Shown here piece by piece: positions 51,733 through 60,223 of a stretch of DNA of 64,000 nucleotides. This DNA comes from Mesoterricola silvestris (GTDB taxonomy: Bacteria > Acidobacteriota > Holophagae > Holophagales > Holophagaceae), in contig NZ_AP027080.1 in NCBI RefSeq assembly GCF_030295405.1, forward strand, positions 2,294,001 through 2,358,000. Reading direction: 5' to 3'. Numbering within the stretch: the first letter of the stretch is position 1; the number at the start of each line of letters is the position of its first letter. The notes beneath the pieces were generated by a model. The model had not been told where the DNA came from, searched no databases, and saw only the letters and a program-made list of their open reading frames with translations. A program made the position numbers and the translations under genes.

Positions 51733-53565
51733 CTACTGCAACAAGGCAAGGATACAGGCAATGAAATCGGGGCCCGGGAAGGGCCTTTCCAGCAGCACCA
51801 GGCGCCGGGGGGCGCGTTCCCCCTGGGGCAGGGGGCGCCCGTCGTCCAGGAGGAGGGCGGGGATGTTCCGGCCGGCCAGCGCGCAAAGGCGGCCCTGCCA
51901 GCGCTCCAGGGCGGGCGTGCGCTCCAGCACCAGCACGTCGGGCAGCGTCCCGCGACGGGAGGCCTTCAGGAGGTCCCGCAGCTGGCCCAGGGCCACCGGG
52001 GCGCCGCCGGCCTCGGACACCGCCGCGGCCAGGTCGGCCCGGATGGCGGGATCCCGGTGCAGGATCCAGAGGTTCCGTCCCGACAGGAGTCCCGGCGCGG
52101 CTTCCGCTTCCGCGGGAAGGCAGGGCAGCAGGGCCCGGGGCGTGAGGAAGCCGCGGTCGTCCTGGTCCAGCTCCAGGATCCCCGAGCACTCCTGGACGGT
52201 CTTGTGGAGCCAGCCCAGGCCCAGGAAGTCCCCCTCCCCGCCCGCGGCCGGTCCCGAGCGTTCCAGGCCCAGCTGCGCCCAGGGCCGCCCGGCGAGGGCC
52301 GTGGCCGACAGGGTCAGGGTCAGGGTGCCCTCCCGGAGGCCCTGGCGTCCGTGGAGCAGCATCTGGGTGGCGGCCCTGCGCAGGGGTTCCTCCTCCAGGA
52401 GGAGGGTCACGGGCTCCAGGCGCAGGGCGGCGGTGATGCCTTCGGGCAGCATCCGCTGGATCCTGGGCAGCATGGCCTCCAGGGCGGGGACGGCGGGAAG
52501 CCGGTGCGGCGCCCCGTTGCGGGCCGGGAGGGCCGGGGAATAGCGCGGCACCACGCCCTCCCCGCGCAGGGCGAGGCTTCCGGGGCCGGTGTCGGCGATC
52601 CACACCAGGGCGATGTTCCGGTCGAAGGCCACCGCCTCCAGGCGCACCGTCTGGAAACTGGAGTTCCGGCGGACCAGGGTGGCCGTGGCCTGGGCCCGGG
52701 AGTCCTGGAGGAGGTCGGCGCGCAGGCTGTCCCAGGTGGGGATCTCGGTCCCCTGGAAGAGGTCCTGGACCAGGAAGCCCTTCATCTGGTGGCGGGGCAG
52801 TCCCACCAGGCGGCTGAAGGCCGTGTTGGTCTCCAGGAGCATGCCCTTCTCGTTCACCAGGAACATGGGCTGGCGGGCCTCGATGGCGTAGGCGAGGGTG
52901 GGGCCCTCGGGAGGCCGGTCGCCTTCCAGGGCCGAAAGGGCGGTGCGGAAGCCGTCCCCGCGCCCCTCCACCCAGATGCCCTGGTCCCGGAGCCACACCA
53001 GCTGGTGGAGGGCGACCAGCCCCAGGAGGATGCCGGCCAGGAGCGAGGCGGCCCAGGACAGGGGCGGGACCCCCAGGGTGAACAGGTGGTAGATGGCCGT
53101 GGCCGTGAGGAAGGCCGCACCCCCCGCCGCGGGCATGCGGATGGAGAGCCACCGGCCCTTGGTGAGGCGGTAGCCCAGGTCCGACAGGAGCAGCCAGAGG
53201 CTGCCCTCCAGGATGGCGGTGCCCCAGAAGGCCAGGACGCTCCGCATGTCCATGCCCAGCAGGTTGCCCAGCACCCATGCGAACAGGGTGGATCCGCCCA
53301 CGCCCACCGCCAGCCGCCGCACGCCGTTGCGGCCGTCCCGGTTGGCCTGGAGGAAGAGGGTGAACCCCAGCAGGGCCCCGCCCAGGTGGGCCGAGGGCAG
53401 CCCCCGGGTGCCCAGGGCGGGCCAGGGGATGGCGAGAATGGCCAGGATGCCGCCCAGGAAGTAGCCGTAGCTGATCCCCACGCGCCCCTTCCACCGGTAG
53501 GTGAGGAAGCCCACCCAGGGCGGCACCGCCAGGAGGAGGGCCAGCAGCAGATCCTGGCTCCTCAC
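51733..53565 (-). CDS. Membrane PAS sensor with degenerate kinase and receiver-like C-terminus
   Basis: A 610-residue protein. Eight or so membrane helices (1-235) precede a PAS domain (EARQPMFLVNEKGMLLETNTAFSRLVG). I find no HisKA His block. A weak ATPase-like region follows (PLRRAATQMLLHG, then GDFLGLGWLHKTVQEC), and the end looks like a receiver (LWILHRDPAIRADLAAAVSEAGG, LPDVLVLERTP) with Glu instead of the phospho-Asp. It therefore appears unable to signal by phosphotransfer. The GTG start overlaps the pdxA stop (GTGA); this frame continues open upstream inside pdxA, but that part is antisense-like noise. Confidence 0.78.
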   Translation of the reverse strand: MRSQDLLLALLLAVPPWVGFLTYRWKGRVGISYGYFLGGILAILAIPWPALGTRGLPSAHLGGALLGFTLFLQANRDGRNGVRRLAVGVGGSTLFAWVLGNLLGMDMRSVLAFWGTAILEGSLWLLLSDLGYRLTKGRWLSIRMPAAGGAAFLTATAIYHLFTLGVPPLSWAASLLAGILLGLVALHQLVWLRDQGIWVEGRGDGFRTALSALEGDRPPEGPTLAYAIEARQPMFLVNEKGMLLETNTAFSRLVGLPRHQMKGFLVQDLFQGTEIPTWDSLRADLLQDSRAQATATLVRRNSSFQTVRLEAVAFDRNIALVWIADTGPGSLALRGEGVVPRYSPALPARNGAPHRLPAVPALEAMLPRIQRMLPEGITAALRLEPVTLLLEEEPLRRAATQMLLHGRQGLREGTLTLTLSATALAGRPWAQLGLERSGPAAGGEGDFLGLGWLHKTVQECSGILELDQDDRGFLTPRALLPCLPAEAEAAPGLLSGRNLWILHRDPAIRADLAAAVSEAGGAPVALGQLRDLLKASRRGTLPDVLVLERTPALERWQGRLCALAGRNIPALLLDDGRPLPQGERAPRRLVLLERPFPGPDFIACILALLQ

Positions 53566-54650
53566 GCGCCCCCCCTGGCCCGTGCGGCAAGCCTGATGGC
53601 CAGGTCCGCGGCCTGCAGGAAATTGGCGGGGTCCGCCTGCCACCTTCCGGCGATGGCGAAGGCGGTGCCGTGGTCCGGGGAGGTGCGCACGTAGGGCAGG
53701 CCCAGGGTGAGGTTCACGGCCGTCTCGGGTTCGAGGACCTTGACGGGGATCAGGCCCTGGTCGTGGTACAGGGCCACCACCAGGTCGAATTCGCCGCGCC
53801 AGGCCCGCAGGAAGACGGTGTCGGCGGGGTGGGGGCCGGAGAATTCCGGAACGCCGCCCCCCCGGGCGGGACGGCCCGGGTACAGCTCCCAGCCCGCGGG
53901 GGCCGGGCCCGGGGGGAAGGGGGAGGGCACATGGGCCCAGGCGCCCTCCGCGCAGGCCGCCCGGGCCCGGTCCAGGGCGCGCTCCAGGATGGCCTCCTCG
54001 TGGCCGAAGGCGCCGCCCTCCCCGGCGTGGGGGTTGAGGGCGCACAGGGCCACCCGCAGGCCGGGGCGCCCCGCGAACTGGGCGAAGCGGTCCGCGGCGA
54101 AGGAGAGGGTCTCGGCCACGGCGGCCTCGTCCAGGCCCTCCACCACCGAACGCAGGCTCTGGTGCACGGTGTGGAGCACCACGCACAGTCCGGGGCTGGC
54201 GAAGGCCATGCGCGTCAGGGGGGAGCCCGCCAGGCCCTGGAGGAATTCCGTGTGCCCGGGAATGGGGAAGCCCGCGGCGTGGGCGGCGGCCTTGGACAGG
54301 GGCAGGGTCACCAGGGCGTCGCCCAGACCCCCCTGCACCCGCAGGGCCCCGGCCCGCACCCCTTCCACCGCCGCCAGGCCCGAGGCCGCGCCGCCCTGGC
54401 CCAGCACCAGGTCCCGGGGGGTGATGTGCGGGGTGGGATCGATCCAGGGGACGCTGCATCCGCCCGTGGCGAGGCGGTCCCCCTCCCAGGCGAAGGGCAC
54501 GGGGCCCCCGGCCAGCAGGTCCACGCCGGCCCGGGCCCCGGCCACCACCAGGTCGGCCCGGGAGGCCAGCCGGGGCAGGGTGCGCAGCAGGAGCTCGGGC
54601 CCGATCCCACAGGGATCGCCCAGCGTGACGACGATGCGGGGCAGGGTCAT
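53562..54650 (-). CDS. pdxA: 4-hydroxythreonine-4-phosphate dehydrogenase PdxA
   Basis: A 362-residue enzyme of the DXP-dependent pyridoxal phosphate pathway, oxidising 4-phosphohydroxy-L-threonine with NAD. Conserved blocks are VVTLGDPCGIGPEL, VTLPLSKAAAH, IPGHTEFLQGL, LNPHAGEGGAFGHEE and LVVALYHDQGLIPVK, with the metal-binding histidines. The ATG at 54650 gives the normal N-terminus; the frame stays open to 54830, but only through the hfq gene. The start lies 2 bases after the hfq stop, so hfq-pdxA and the sensor gene are cotranscribed. Confidence 0.94.
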   Translation of the reverse strand: MTLPRIVVTLGDPCGIGPELLLRTLPRLASRADLVVAGARAGVDLLAGGPVPFAWEGDRLATGGCSVPWIDPTPHITPRDLVLGQGGAASGLAAVEGVRAGALRVQGGLGDALVTLPLSKAAAHAAGFPIPGHTEFLQGLAGSPLTRMAFASPGLCVVLHTVHQSLRSVVEGLDEAAVAETLSFAADRFAQFAGRPGLRVALCALNPHAGEGGAFGHEEAILERALDRARAACAEGAWAHVPSPFPPGPAPAGWELYPGRPARGGGVPEFSGPHPADTVFLRAWRGEFDLVVALYHDQGLIPVKVLEPETAVNLTLGLPYVRTSPDHGTAFAIAGRWQADPANFLQAADLAIRLAARARGGA

Positions 54651-54652
54651 GA

Positions 54653-55138
54653 TCAGTCGTAGAGGGGCAGTTCCACGTCGGGGGAGGACGCCTCGTCCTT
54701 CTTGCCCCCGCGGCTGCGGCGGATGCGGGGCTCCTCGTCGGCCTTGTAGATGTACTTGATGTTGTGCTTGGGGACGAGCACGTTGGGTTCCTTGACGCGG
54801 TTGATCTTCAGGCAGTGCTTGTCGTACCACTCGATGACGCCCCGGAGCTTCTCGTCGTCCTGGAGCACGATCACCATGGGGGTCTTGGACTGCATCTGCT
54901 TGAGGTAGTAGAAGCTCTCGGCGTTGGTCTGCTCGGGGGGGGCGATCTTCCGGCGGGGGCTGCCGGTGCCCTGGGGCAGGCTCGCCGCGTCAGGGCTGGC
55001 GGCGCCGTTGCCCGCGATGACCGCTTCCGCCGGCGGCTTGACGACGGTGGGCGCGTCGGCCGGGGCCTGGGCCTTGGGGGTGCGCCCGATTTTTTCCTTG
55101 ATGGCGGTCAGATTGGGGCGAATGAGCTTGCGGTTCAT
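54653..55138 (-). CDS. hfq: Hfq-like RNA chaperone with long N- and C-terminal extensions
   Basis: A 161-residue protein whose middle (about 76-135) is an Sm domain: ESFYYLKQMQSKTPMVIVL (Sm1) and NVLVPKHNIKYIYK (Sm2, with the KH of Hfq). Hfq binds small RNAs and mRNAs as a hexamer. E. coli Hfq is about 102 residues; here about 75 extra residues, Ala/Pro-rich and basic (IRPNLTAIKEKIGRTPKAQ), precede the Sm fold, and an RIRRSRGGKKDE tail follows. The N-terminal arm may add RNA contacts. The ATG at 55138 has AGGA upstream. The pdxA gene follows. Confidence 0.88.
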   Translation of the reverse strand: MNRKLIRPNLTAIKEKIGRTPKAQAPADAPTVVKPPAEAVIAGNGAASPDAASLPQGTGSPRRKIAPPEQTNAESFYYLKQMQSKTPMVIVLQDDEKLRGVIEWYDKHCLKINRVKEPNVLVPKHNIKYIYKADEEPRIRRSRGGKKDEASSPDVELPLYD

Positions 55139-55284
55139 CGTGGATCCTGAAAACACTAAAAAGACAAGGGTTGGTTAATCCTCTTTGGGAATTCCCCTAC
55201 CCTGGGCCCGAGGTCAAAAAGTAATGGCAATGTCCCACCTTCCAGGGGAATTGGCAAGGTTTTCCGGCCCCTTCGCACAAATCA

Positions 55285-56958
55285 TTATTGGTATTTTGCG
55301 ACCGGCGAAAAAGTTCCCGGAGCCAGCGGAATTTTCAGGGTCACGGTGGTGCCCGCGCCCGGGGTGCTTTTCACCTGGATGGTCCAATCCATCTGCTGGG
55401 TGAACTGGAATACCAGGCTCATGCCCAGCCCGGTGCCCTCCTCGAAGCCGCTTGAGAAAGGCATGAAGATCGTGCGGAGGCGATCCTCCGTCATGCCGCA
55501 CCCGTTGTCGGCCACCGTGGCCTCCACGAAGGCGCCCTGGAGGCGGAAGCCCACCCGGATGGCGGGCTCCGGCACGCCCCGCACCGCCTTGCGGGCGTTG
55601 CTCAGGAGGTTGGTGAAGACCTGGTGGGCCCAGGCCGGGTCGCCCAGCACCGCGGCGCCGGGGGGGTCCTCCACCTCCAGGGCGAGGCCCGCGGTGCGGG
55701 GGTCGGTTTCCCAGCTGGCCTTCAGCTCGTCGGTCACCGCGTCCAGGCCGATGGGCTGGATCCGCACGGGCCGGGGGCGGGTGAAGTCCAGGAAGTCGGT
55801 CACGATGGAACTCACGCGCTCGGATTCCCGCAGGAGGATGGTGAGGACCCGGTCCCGCATGGCCCGGGGCTGTTCGCCCTGCTTGAGGAGCTGCACGCAG
55901 CCCAGGATGGAGGCCAGGGGGTTGCGCAGCTCGTGGGCCATCTCGCTGCTGAGCTCGCCCACGGTGGCCATGCGCTCCGAGATGCGGGTGCGCTCCTCCA
56001 GGGCCTTCAGGTCGGTGAGGTCCTGGAAGACCAGCAGGTGCCCCGTGGGTTCGCCCTCGCCGCCCAGCAGCGGGGCCAGGTTTCCGCCCACGATGCGCCG
56101 GCCTCCGTCCGCGGCCTGGAAGCTGATCTCGAAGCGCTGCTCCTTGACCTGGTGCCCCAGGTCCCGCAGGTTCCCGAACCCGAAGGGCCCGATGGGCGAG
56201 CCCGGCACCAGGCTGGCATGGAGGATCTTCTCCGCGGCCGGATTGGCCGACGTGATGCGCCCCTGCAGGTCGGCGGTGATGAGGCCCGAGAACATGGACT
56301 CGAAGACCCGCCGGTACAGCGCGCTCAGCTCGTCCACCACGGCCTCGCTGCGGGTCAGGTCCGTGCGCAGCCCCTCCATGTGGCTGCGGATCACCACCAC
56401 CACCAGGGTCGCCCCGAAGATCTGCAGGGACGCGAAGCCGAGGATGTAGGCCAGCTGGTAGGGCTCCACCCCCAGGGGGCCGGAGTGGCCGAAATGCGGC
56501 AGGGTCCCGGAGGTGAAGAGCAGGACGCAGGCGATGTGGGACACGGAGCTGAGCAGGCCCACCGCGACGATCTCGGCGAGGTGCAGGTAGAACGCCGAGG
56601 CCAGCACCGGGAAGATGTAGATGGTGGCCAGGCGCTCCTGGTCCACGCCTTGGAAGGCGATGATGAGGGTCACCAGGGCCAGGTCCAGGATGAGGTTCAC
56701 GCGCACCCACACGGGGGAGGGGGTGGCGAAGGGGGCGCCGCCCAGGGTTCGGCTCCGGGCGGCCTCCCAGACGCTTTCCAGGAAGAGCGCGCCCAGCAGG
56801 GCCAGGTAGAGGCCCTCCGCCGCCGGCGCCGGCCCTTCCCCGGGCAGGGCCAGGTGCAGCACGGCCAGCCCGAAGGAGGCCGCCAGCCTGAAGGCCAGCG
56901 GAAGGAAGGGAGGGCCGGAATCCCGCGCGGCTTTGGGGGCCGTATCCTGGAGCGTCAT
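55285..56958 (-). CDS. PilS-like membrane sensor histidine kinase
   Basis: A 557-residue kinase with about six membrane helices (20-195), a PAS domain (VFESMFSGLITADLQGRITSANPAAEKIL), HisKA (SSEMAHELRNPLASILGCV, active His) and ATPase (NLLSNARKAV, DNGCGM, GTGLGMSLVF). This resembles PilS/NtrB-class kinases that pair with sigma-54 activators, but no regulator gene is adjacent. Start uncertain; I use the ATG at 56958, and the frame is open further upstream without a good ribosome site. It diverges from the Fur-family gene. Confidence 0.87.
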   Translation of the reverse strand: MTLQDTAPKAARDSGPPFLPLAFRLAASFGLAVLHLALPGEGPAPAAEGLYLALLGALFLESVWEAARSRTLGGAPFATPSPVWVRVNLILDLALVTLIIAFQGVDQERLATIYIFPVLASAFYLHLAEIVAVGLLSSVSHIACVLLFTSGTLPHFGHSGPLGVEPYQLAYILGFASLQIFGATLVVVVIRSHMEGLRTDLTRSEAVVDELSALYRRVFESMFSGLITADLQGRITSANPAAEKILHASLVPGSPIGPFGFGNLRDLGHQVKEQRFEISFQAADGGRRIVGGNLAPLLGGEGEPTGHLLVFQDLTDLKALEERTRISERMATVGELSSEMAHELRNPLASILGCVQLLKQGEQPRAMRDRVLTILLRESERVSSIVTDFLDFTRPRPVRIQPIGLDAVTDELKASWETDPRTAGLALEVEDPPGAAVLGDPAWAHQVFTNLLSNARKAVRGVPEPAIRVGFRLQGAFVEATVADNGCGMTEDRLRTIFMPFSSGFEEGTGLGMSLVFQFTQQMDWTIQVKSTPGAGTTVTLKIPLAPGTFSPVAKYQ

Positions 56959-57025
56959 GGGGTAAGGATGCCCGAATTCCCGAGAAATTTGTCTCAGGGA
57001 GCGCCTTTTTTGGCATGCTGGGACC

Positions 57026-57466
57026 ATGTCCCACGCCGACCATGCCCACCCCCAGACCCCGTCGCTAAGGGCCGCAGGCATGCGCCAGACCCCCCAGCGG
57101 GAGGCCATCCTCAAGGTCCTGCAGGCCGCGGACCGCCCCCTGCGGGTGGAGGAGATCTGGGAGCGCCTGGAGAAGGGCCGCTCCGGGATCCCCACCGTGT
57201 ACCGCAACCTGGAGCGCTTCGTGAACGAAGGCTGGGCCGAAAGCCTCATGGGCGCGGACCAGGTGATGCGCTTCGTGCTGTGCCGCTCCTCCAGCCACCA
57301 CCACCACCTCTCCTGCGAAACCTGCGGCCGGATGGTGGAGGTGGACGCCTGCGGCATCGAGACCAGCCTCGCCGGCATGGAAAAGCTCAGCGGCTACCGC
57401 ATAACTCGCCATCAGCTCAACCTTTTCGGAATCTGTCCCGCCTGCCGCCGAGCAAATGAGGGTTGA
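57026..57466 (+). CDS. Fur-family transcriptional regulator
   Basis: A 146-residue metal- or peroxide-responsive repressor. The winged-helix domain has GMRQTPQREAILKVLQAADRPL and IPTVYRNLERFVNEGWAES (Fur recognition helix). The metal-binding part has SSSHHHHLSCETCGRMVEVDACG, with the HHHH and CxxC, and a second zinc pair CPAC near the end. It could be Fur, Zur or PerR; the family member cannot be fixed. An imperfect dyad, CGAGAAATTTGTCTCAG, at about 56981-56997 lies between it and the kinase and may be its own operator. Confidence 0.9.
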   Translation: MSHADHAHPQTPSLRAAGMRQTPQREAILKVLQAADRPLRVEEIWERLEKGRSGIPTVYRNLERFVNEGWAESLMGADQVMRFVLCRSSSHHHHLSCETCGRMVEVDACGIETSLAGMEKLSGYRITRHQLNLFGICPACRRANEG

Positions 57467-57502
57467 CGTTCCCCCGGGACGTGGTAGTATTGAATTTCCA
57501 CC

Positions 57503-57577
<75 letters not shown>

Positions 57578-57581
57578 AAAA

Positions 57582-57607
57582 ATCAGGGCCTCCTCGGAGG
57601 CCCTGAT
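57582..57607 (-). terminator. Intrinsic terminator of the 57618-57815 gene
   Basis: ATCAGGGCCTCC and GGAGGCCCTGAT form a perfect 12-bp stem with a two-base loop. On the minus strand the hairpin is followed by six T (complement of AAAAAA at 57577-57582). It thus ends the small zinc-ribbon gene. It also lies just after tRNA-Gly, where it lacks a U tail on the plus strand. Confidence 0.8.
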
Positions 57608-57617
57608 CGCATTGGGG

Positions 57618-57815
57618 TCAGATCCGCCCGGGGTTCCTGGGGGGCGGCGTGTATTCCCGCGGCAGCGGCCGGTGCCCGCCCAGATCGATGCACTGGGGGC
57701 AGACGCTGACGCGGTACGTGACGTGGTACTCCCTGCGCTCCCGCATCCAGAGCGCGTTCACGTAGATTCTTCGACAGCCCTTGCATTGGACGGTTTGCTG
57801 CGAGGTACGCGACAT
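57618..57815 (-). CDS. Small zinc-ribbon-like protein, unknown
   Basis: A 65-residue protein with two cysteine pairs, VQCKGCRRIYVNALW and VCPQCIDLGG, spaced as in zinc ribbons. The C-terminus is Pro/Arg-rich (LPREYTPPPRNPGRI). GGGGAGG lies before the ATG. Function unknown; small zinc ribbons often bind nucleic acids or partner proteins. A terminator hairpin follows directly. Confidence 0.65.
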   Translation of the reverse strand: MSRTSQQTVQCKGCRRIYVNALWMRERREYHVTYRVSVCPQCIDLGGHRPLPREYTPPPRNPGRI

Positions 57816-57911
57816 GACGCCTCCCCCTACCAGACCTGCGGTGTTCCCCCAATTTAGGCAAATCGAGGGCTTACGCGAGGGGGGCGGGAAGAATTCCCGG
57901 CCCCGCGCCGC

Positions 57912-58166
57912 TCAGCTACCGTCCGCCCGGAATTCCCGTTCCGCCCGCACCCGCAGGGTGAGCCGGATGCCCTCCTCGTCCAGCCGCCGCATGGGCCCCC
58001 GCAGGCACCGTCTGTGCTCCGGCCCATCGGCCATCCCCTGCCTCCACCCCTCCACGAACCCCGCCCCATGGCAGGCCGGGCAGCCTCCCGCCTTCACCCC
58101 CTCCTCCAGGTGATAGTGCAGAAACCCTTGCCCTCCGCAGAGGTTGCACACATCCAGGACGGCCAC
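57912..58166 (-). CDS. Small DnaJ-type zinc-finger protein
   Basis: An 84-residue protein with two CxxCxGxG units, CNLCGGQGF and CPACHGAGF, as in the zinc finger of DnaJ; a single pair can form one zinc site. The C-terminal half is charged (MRRLDEEGIRLTLRVRAERE). I take a GTG start at 58166 because GGAGG lies 5 bases upstream. The frame remains open further upstream, with no ribosome site. No J domain is present. Function unknown. Confidence 0.6.
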   Translation of the reverse strand: MAVLDVCNLCGGQGFLHYHLEEGVKAGGCPACHGAGFVEGWRQGMADGPEHRRCLRGPMRRLDEEGIRLTLRVRAEREFRADGS

Positions 58167-58314
58167 GGGGACCTCCGGATCACGGGGGGATGCCCCAATA
58201 TACGTCCCTCCGCCCGTTCCCGCCCCCCAAGCCCCGCCACCAGCCCGTCGGGACATGCCCGCCCGCGAGATTGGGGGAGGCGAATCGCTCCGCCTGTGGT
58301 AACATAGCCTCTCC

Positions 58315-58389
58315 GGCGCCGTAGCCAAGTGGTAAGGCCGCAGACTGCAAATCTGCCATTCATCGGTTCGATTCCGATCGGCGCCTCCA
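58315..58389 (+). tRNA. tRNA-Cys (anticodon GCA)
   Basis: The acceptor GGCGCCG pairs with CGGCGCC, the D arm contains AAGTGGTAAGG, the anticodon loop CTGCAAA gives GCA (58347-58349), and the T arm is ATCGG-TTCGATT-CCGAT. CCA is encoded (58387-58389). A terminator follows within 20 bases. Confidence 0.97.
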
Positions 58390-58405
58390 GCAAAGGCAAG
58401 AATCA

Positions 58406-58431
58406 GGGCCATCCTAGCGGGTGGCCCTTTT
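58406..58431 (+). terminator. Intrinsic terminator after tRNA-Cys
   Basis: GGGCCATCC and GGGTGGCCC form a 9-bp stem (one G-U) with a TAGC loop, followed by TTTT (58428-58431). Right after tRNA-Cys in the same direction. The next 240 bases, to 58670, hold no gene that I can support. Confidence 0.85.
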
Positions 58432-58670
58432 GTTACTGGGTACACCGCCAGATGGACCGGTTGGGAGTGAGGGTCGTGGGAAATTGCGTGGTTTCCGGCA
58501 TTCAGTCCGGAGTGCGCCTTGGAGTGTGCTGCCTGAAGCCTGGAAATCAGGTCGAGCAGGCTCCCGCGCCGCTGGAAGAGGCTGTCCTCTGGCGCCTCGA
58601 GCATTGGCCCAAGTGGATTCTGGTGTCGCTTTGCAGCCCTGAAACGCAGGCTGTCCGTGAAAGTCGCCAA

Positions 58671-59492
58671 TCAATTTCGCGGCATCGTTTCAAGCAATGA
58701 AATTGCCTTCGAATAGTTCTGAGCTGCGGCTTTCTCTGCCCAGCCCTTGGCCGCGTTGAGGTCATGCTCTATGTATTTTCCCCTCCAAAGATATATGGCC
58801 AACGTGTATTGCGCTTCAGGAATGCCTTTGGAGGCTGCGTACTCCAAAAGCGATTTTGCAATGTACTGATCCTCGGCAGTGTGTCTTGGGCGTAGATGCC
58901 ACATTGCCAATGCATAGCATGCTTCTGGATGGCCTTGGATCGCAGCCTTTGTACTCCATTTCAGGGATTCAGGCATATCCTTTTTAACGTCAACGCCTTT
59001 TAAATATATGAGTGCCAATTGCGCCTGGGCATCCGTCTGCCACTTCCCATATCCATTATTTGCACAACGCTTAAACCAATTTACGGCCATCGAAAAGTCT
59101 TTATTGATGCCACTCCCATATAGGTACATGACGGCTAGCGAGTATTGTGCATCAGGCATATTGTGCTCTGCCGCTTTTTTGCACCACTCGTAAGCTAGTG
59201 GTAGGTTTTGGGTAATTCCAAAGTCTCCATTTGAATATCTATTTCCAATCCAATTTTGAGCATCTGGGTCACCACTTATTGCTAGTTTTTCCTGTTTGTG
59301 GAAGTTAGCGGATTGAGGATTTTCAAAATAATTGCATTTGCAACAAACAATTAACATTAATCCATAAGATATACCCCGGAAATAGTTGGGGTAGAATGTG
59401 CATGGGAGTCTATCTGAGAATAGCTGTGTTGATTTCATGATGCTATGCATTTTTTTGAACCAATTATTTAAATCAATGGTGATATAATGCAT
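58671..59492 (-). CDS. Sel1-repeat protein, AT-rich, probably exported
   Basis: A 273-residue protein with at least five Sel1-like repeats, such as AQYSLAVMYLYGSGINKDF, AQLALIYLKGVDVKKDM, ACYALAMWHLRPRHTAED and AQYTLAIYLWRGKYIEHD. These form a helical solenoid for protein binding. The N-terminus has a hydrophobic stretch, GISYGLMLIVCCKC, perhaps a signal or lipoprotein anchor; the start is uncertain, as several ATGs occur (59492, 59450, 59438). Codons are much richer in A/T than in all the neighbours, a sign of horizontal transfer. It lies in the segment flanked by the tRNA-Gly repeat. Confidence 0.85.
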   Translation of the reverse strand: MHYITIDLNNWFKKMHSIMKSTQLFSDRLPCTFYPNYFRGISYGLMLIVCCKCNYFENPQSANFHKQEKLAISGDPDAQNWIGNRYSNGDFGITQNLPLAYEWCKKAAEHNMPDAQYSLAVMYLYGSGINKDFSMAVNWFKRCANNGYGKWQTDAQAQLALIYLKGVDVKKDMPESLKWSTKAAIQGHPEACYALAMWHLRPRHTAEDQYIAKSLLEYAASKGIPEAQYTLAIYLWRGKYIEHDLNAAKGWAEKAAAQNYSKAISLLETMPRN

Positions 59493-59570
59493 GTAGCACC
59501 TTTTGGCAAATTTTCACTGTGCGTTTGACCTGTTCCTTTAATGATTTCTCATTGCCTTTTGCAGCCATTG

Positions 59571-59864
59571 CTATGATGGCATTGTTTCTAGTGTCTCCCG
59601 TATGGGGTGTTTGGCGCCGAAGAAAAACGAGTGTTCGCCGTAGACGGCTCCAATGCAGAGCAGGACAAAGACAAAGATCTTCATCGTCCCCCACCAGTCC
59701 TCCATGAGTTCACCCCGGATCATGGAGAACCAATCGGGAGTGAAGTAGAAGCGGACACATTCCCAGAAGTCGCTCCAGGTTCGAAAAATCACCCAGCCAA
59801 GTCCGAAGTACAGGGGAATGTTTAGAAAGGCGATGACCACCCAGCGGGTTATATCGTTGTCCAT
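59571..59864 (-). CDS. Small inner-membrane protein, unknown
   Basis: A 97-residue protein starting MDNDITRW. Two membrane helices are visible: VVIAFLNIPLYFGLGWVIF and TMKIFVFVLLCIGAVYG. A Trp/Phe-rich loop lies between (WSDFWECVRFYFTPDWF). Not recognised. AGGCGG precedes the ATG at 59864; the frame is open to 59933. Base composition is intermediate between the AT-rich Sel1 gene and the rest. Confidence is modest. Confidence 0.5.
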   Translation of the reverse strand: MDNDITRWVVIAFLNIPLYFGLGWVIFRTWSDFWECVRFYFTPDWFSMIRGELMEDWWGTMKIFVFVLLCIGAVYGEHSFFFGAKHPIRETLETMPS

Positions 59865-60025
59865 GTTCCGCCTCGCGAAGACCGAAGAAGGAAGGCCATC
59901 CGACTTGCTGGCCCGGTGGAAGGGGTGATTCAAAGTGAGTTGGAGGGATTACCAAGAGGGTACCACTAGGCGGGGGAATCCGCTTGCGTGATGCCTTGGA
60001 TTAATACGGAGATCCATCAGATCCT

Positions 60026-60176
60026 TCTTTTCCCAGCGCCCCAGCGAGCCCTCTGCGCCCCAGCGTTTGATTTTTTCCCGTTTTCCTTCGGCGCGATTGT
60101 AACAATCGCCCGCCAAATTTTAGAAAAAGATCAAACGCTGGGACGCAGAGAGCTCGCTGGGGCGCTGGGGAAAAGA
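60026..60176. repeat. Inverted repeat with about 47-bp arms
   Basis: The left arm starts TCTTTTCCCAGCGCCCC (60026) and runs to CAGCGTTTGAT. The right arm runs ATCAAACGCTGGG...GGGGAAAAGA (ends 60176), near-perfect complement. The middle contains a second small palindrome, CGATTGTAACAATCG. It lies in the 359-base gap 59865-60223, which holds no gene. Transcribed either way it would form a long hairpin; it may be a non-autonomous mobile repeat. Confidence 0.7.
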
Positions 60177-60223
60177 ATGACTGGCAGTCAATTGCCAGGG
60201 TGGGTTGGAGTGCCCGGTTCTGG

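Noticed and set aside
58421-58700. Small plus- or minus-strand genes after the tRNA-Cys terminator
   Set aside because: Open frames have no ribosome site and no recognisable composition; they change frame-wise without support.
59473-59694. A 73-residue minus-strand frame overlapping the small membrane protein
   Set aside because: It lies in another frame of the better supported two-helix protein and has no ribosome site.
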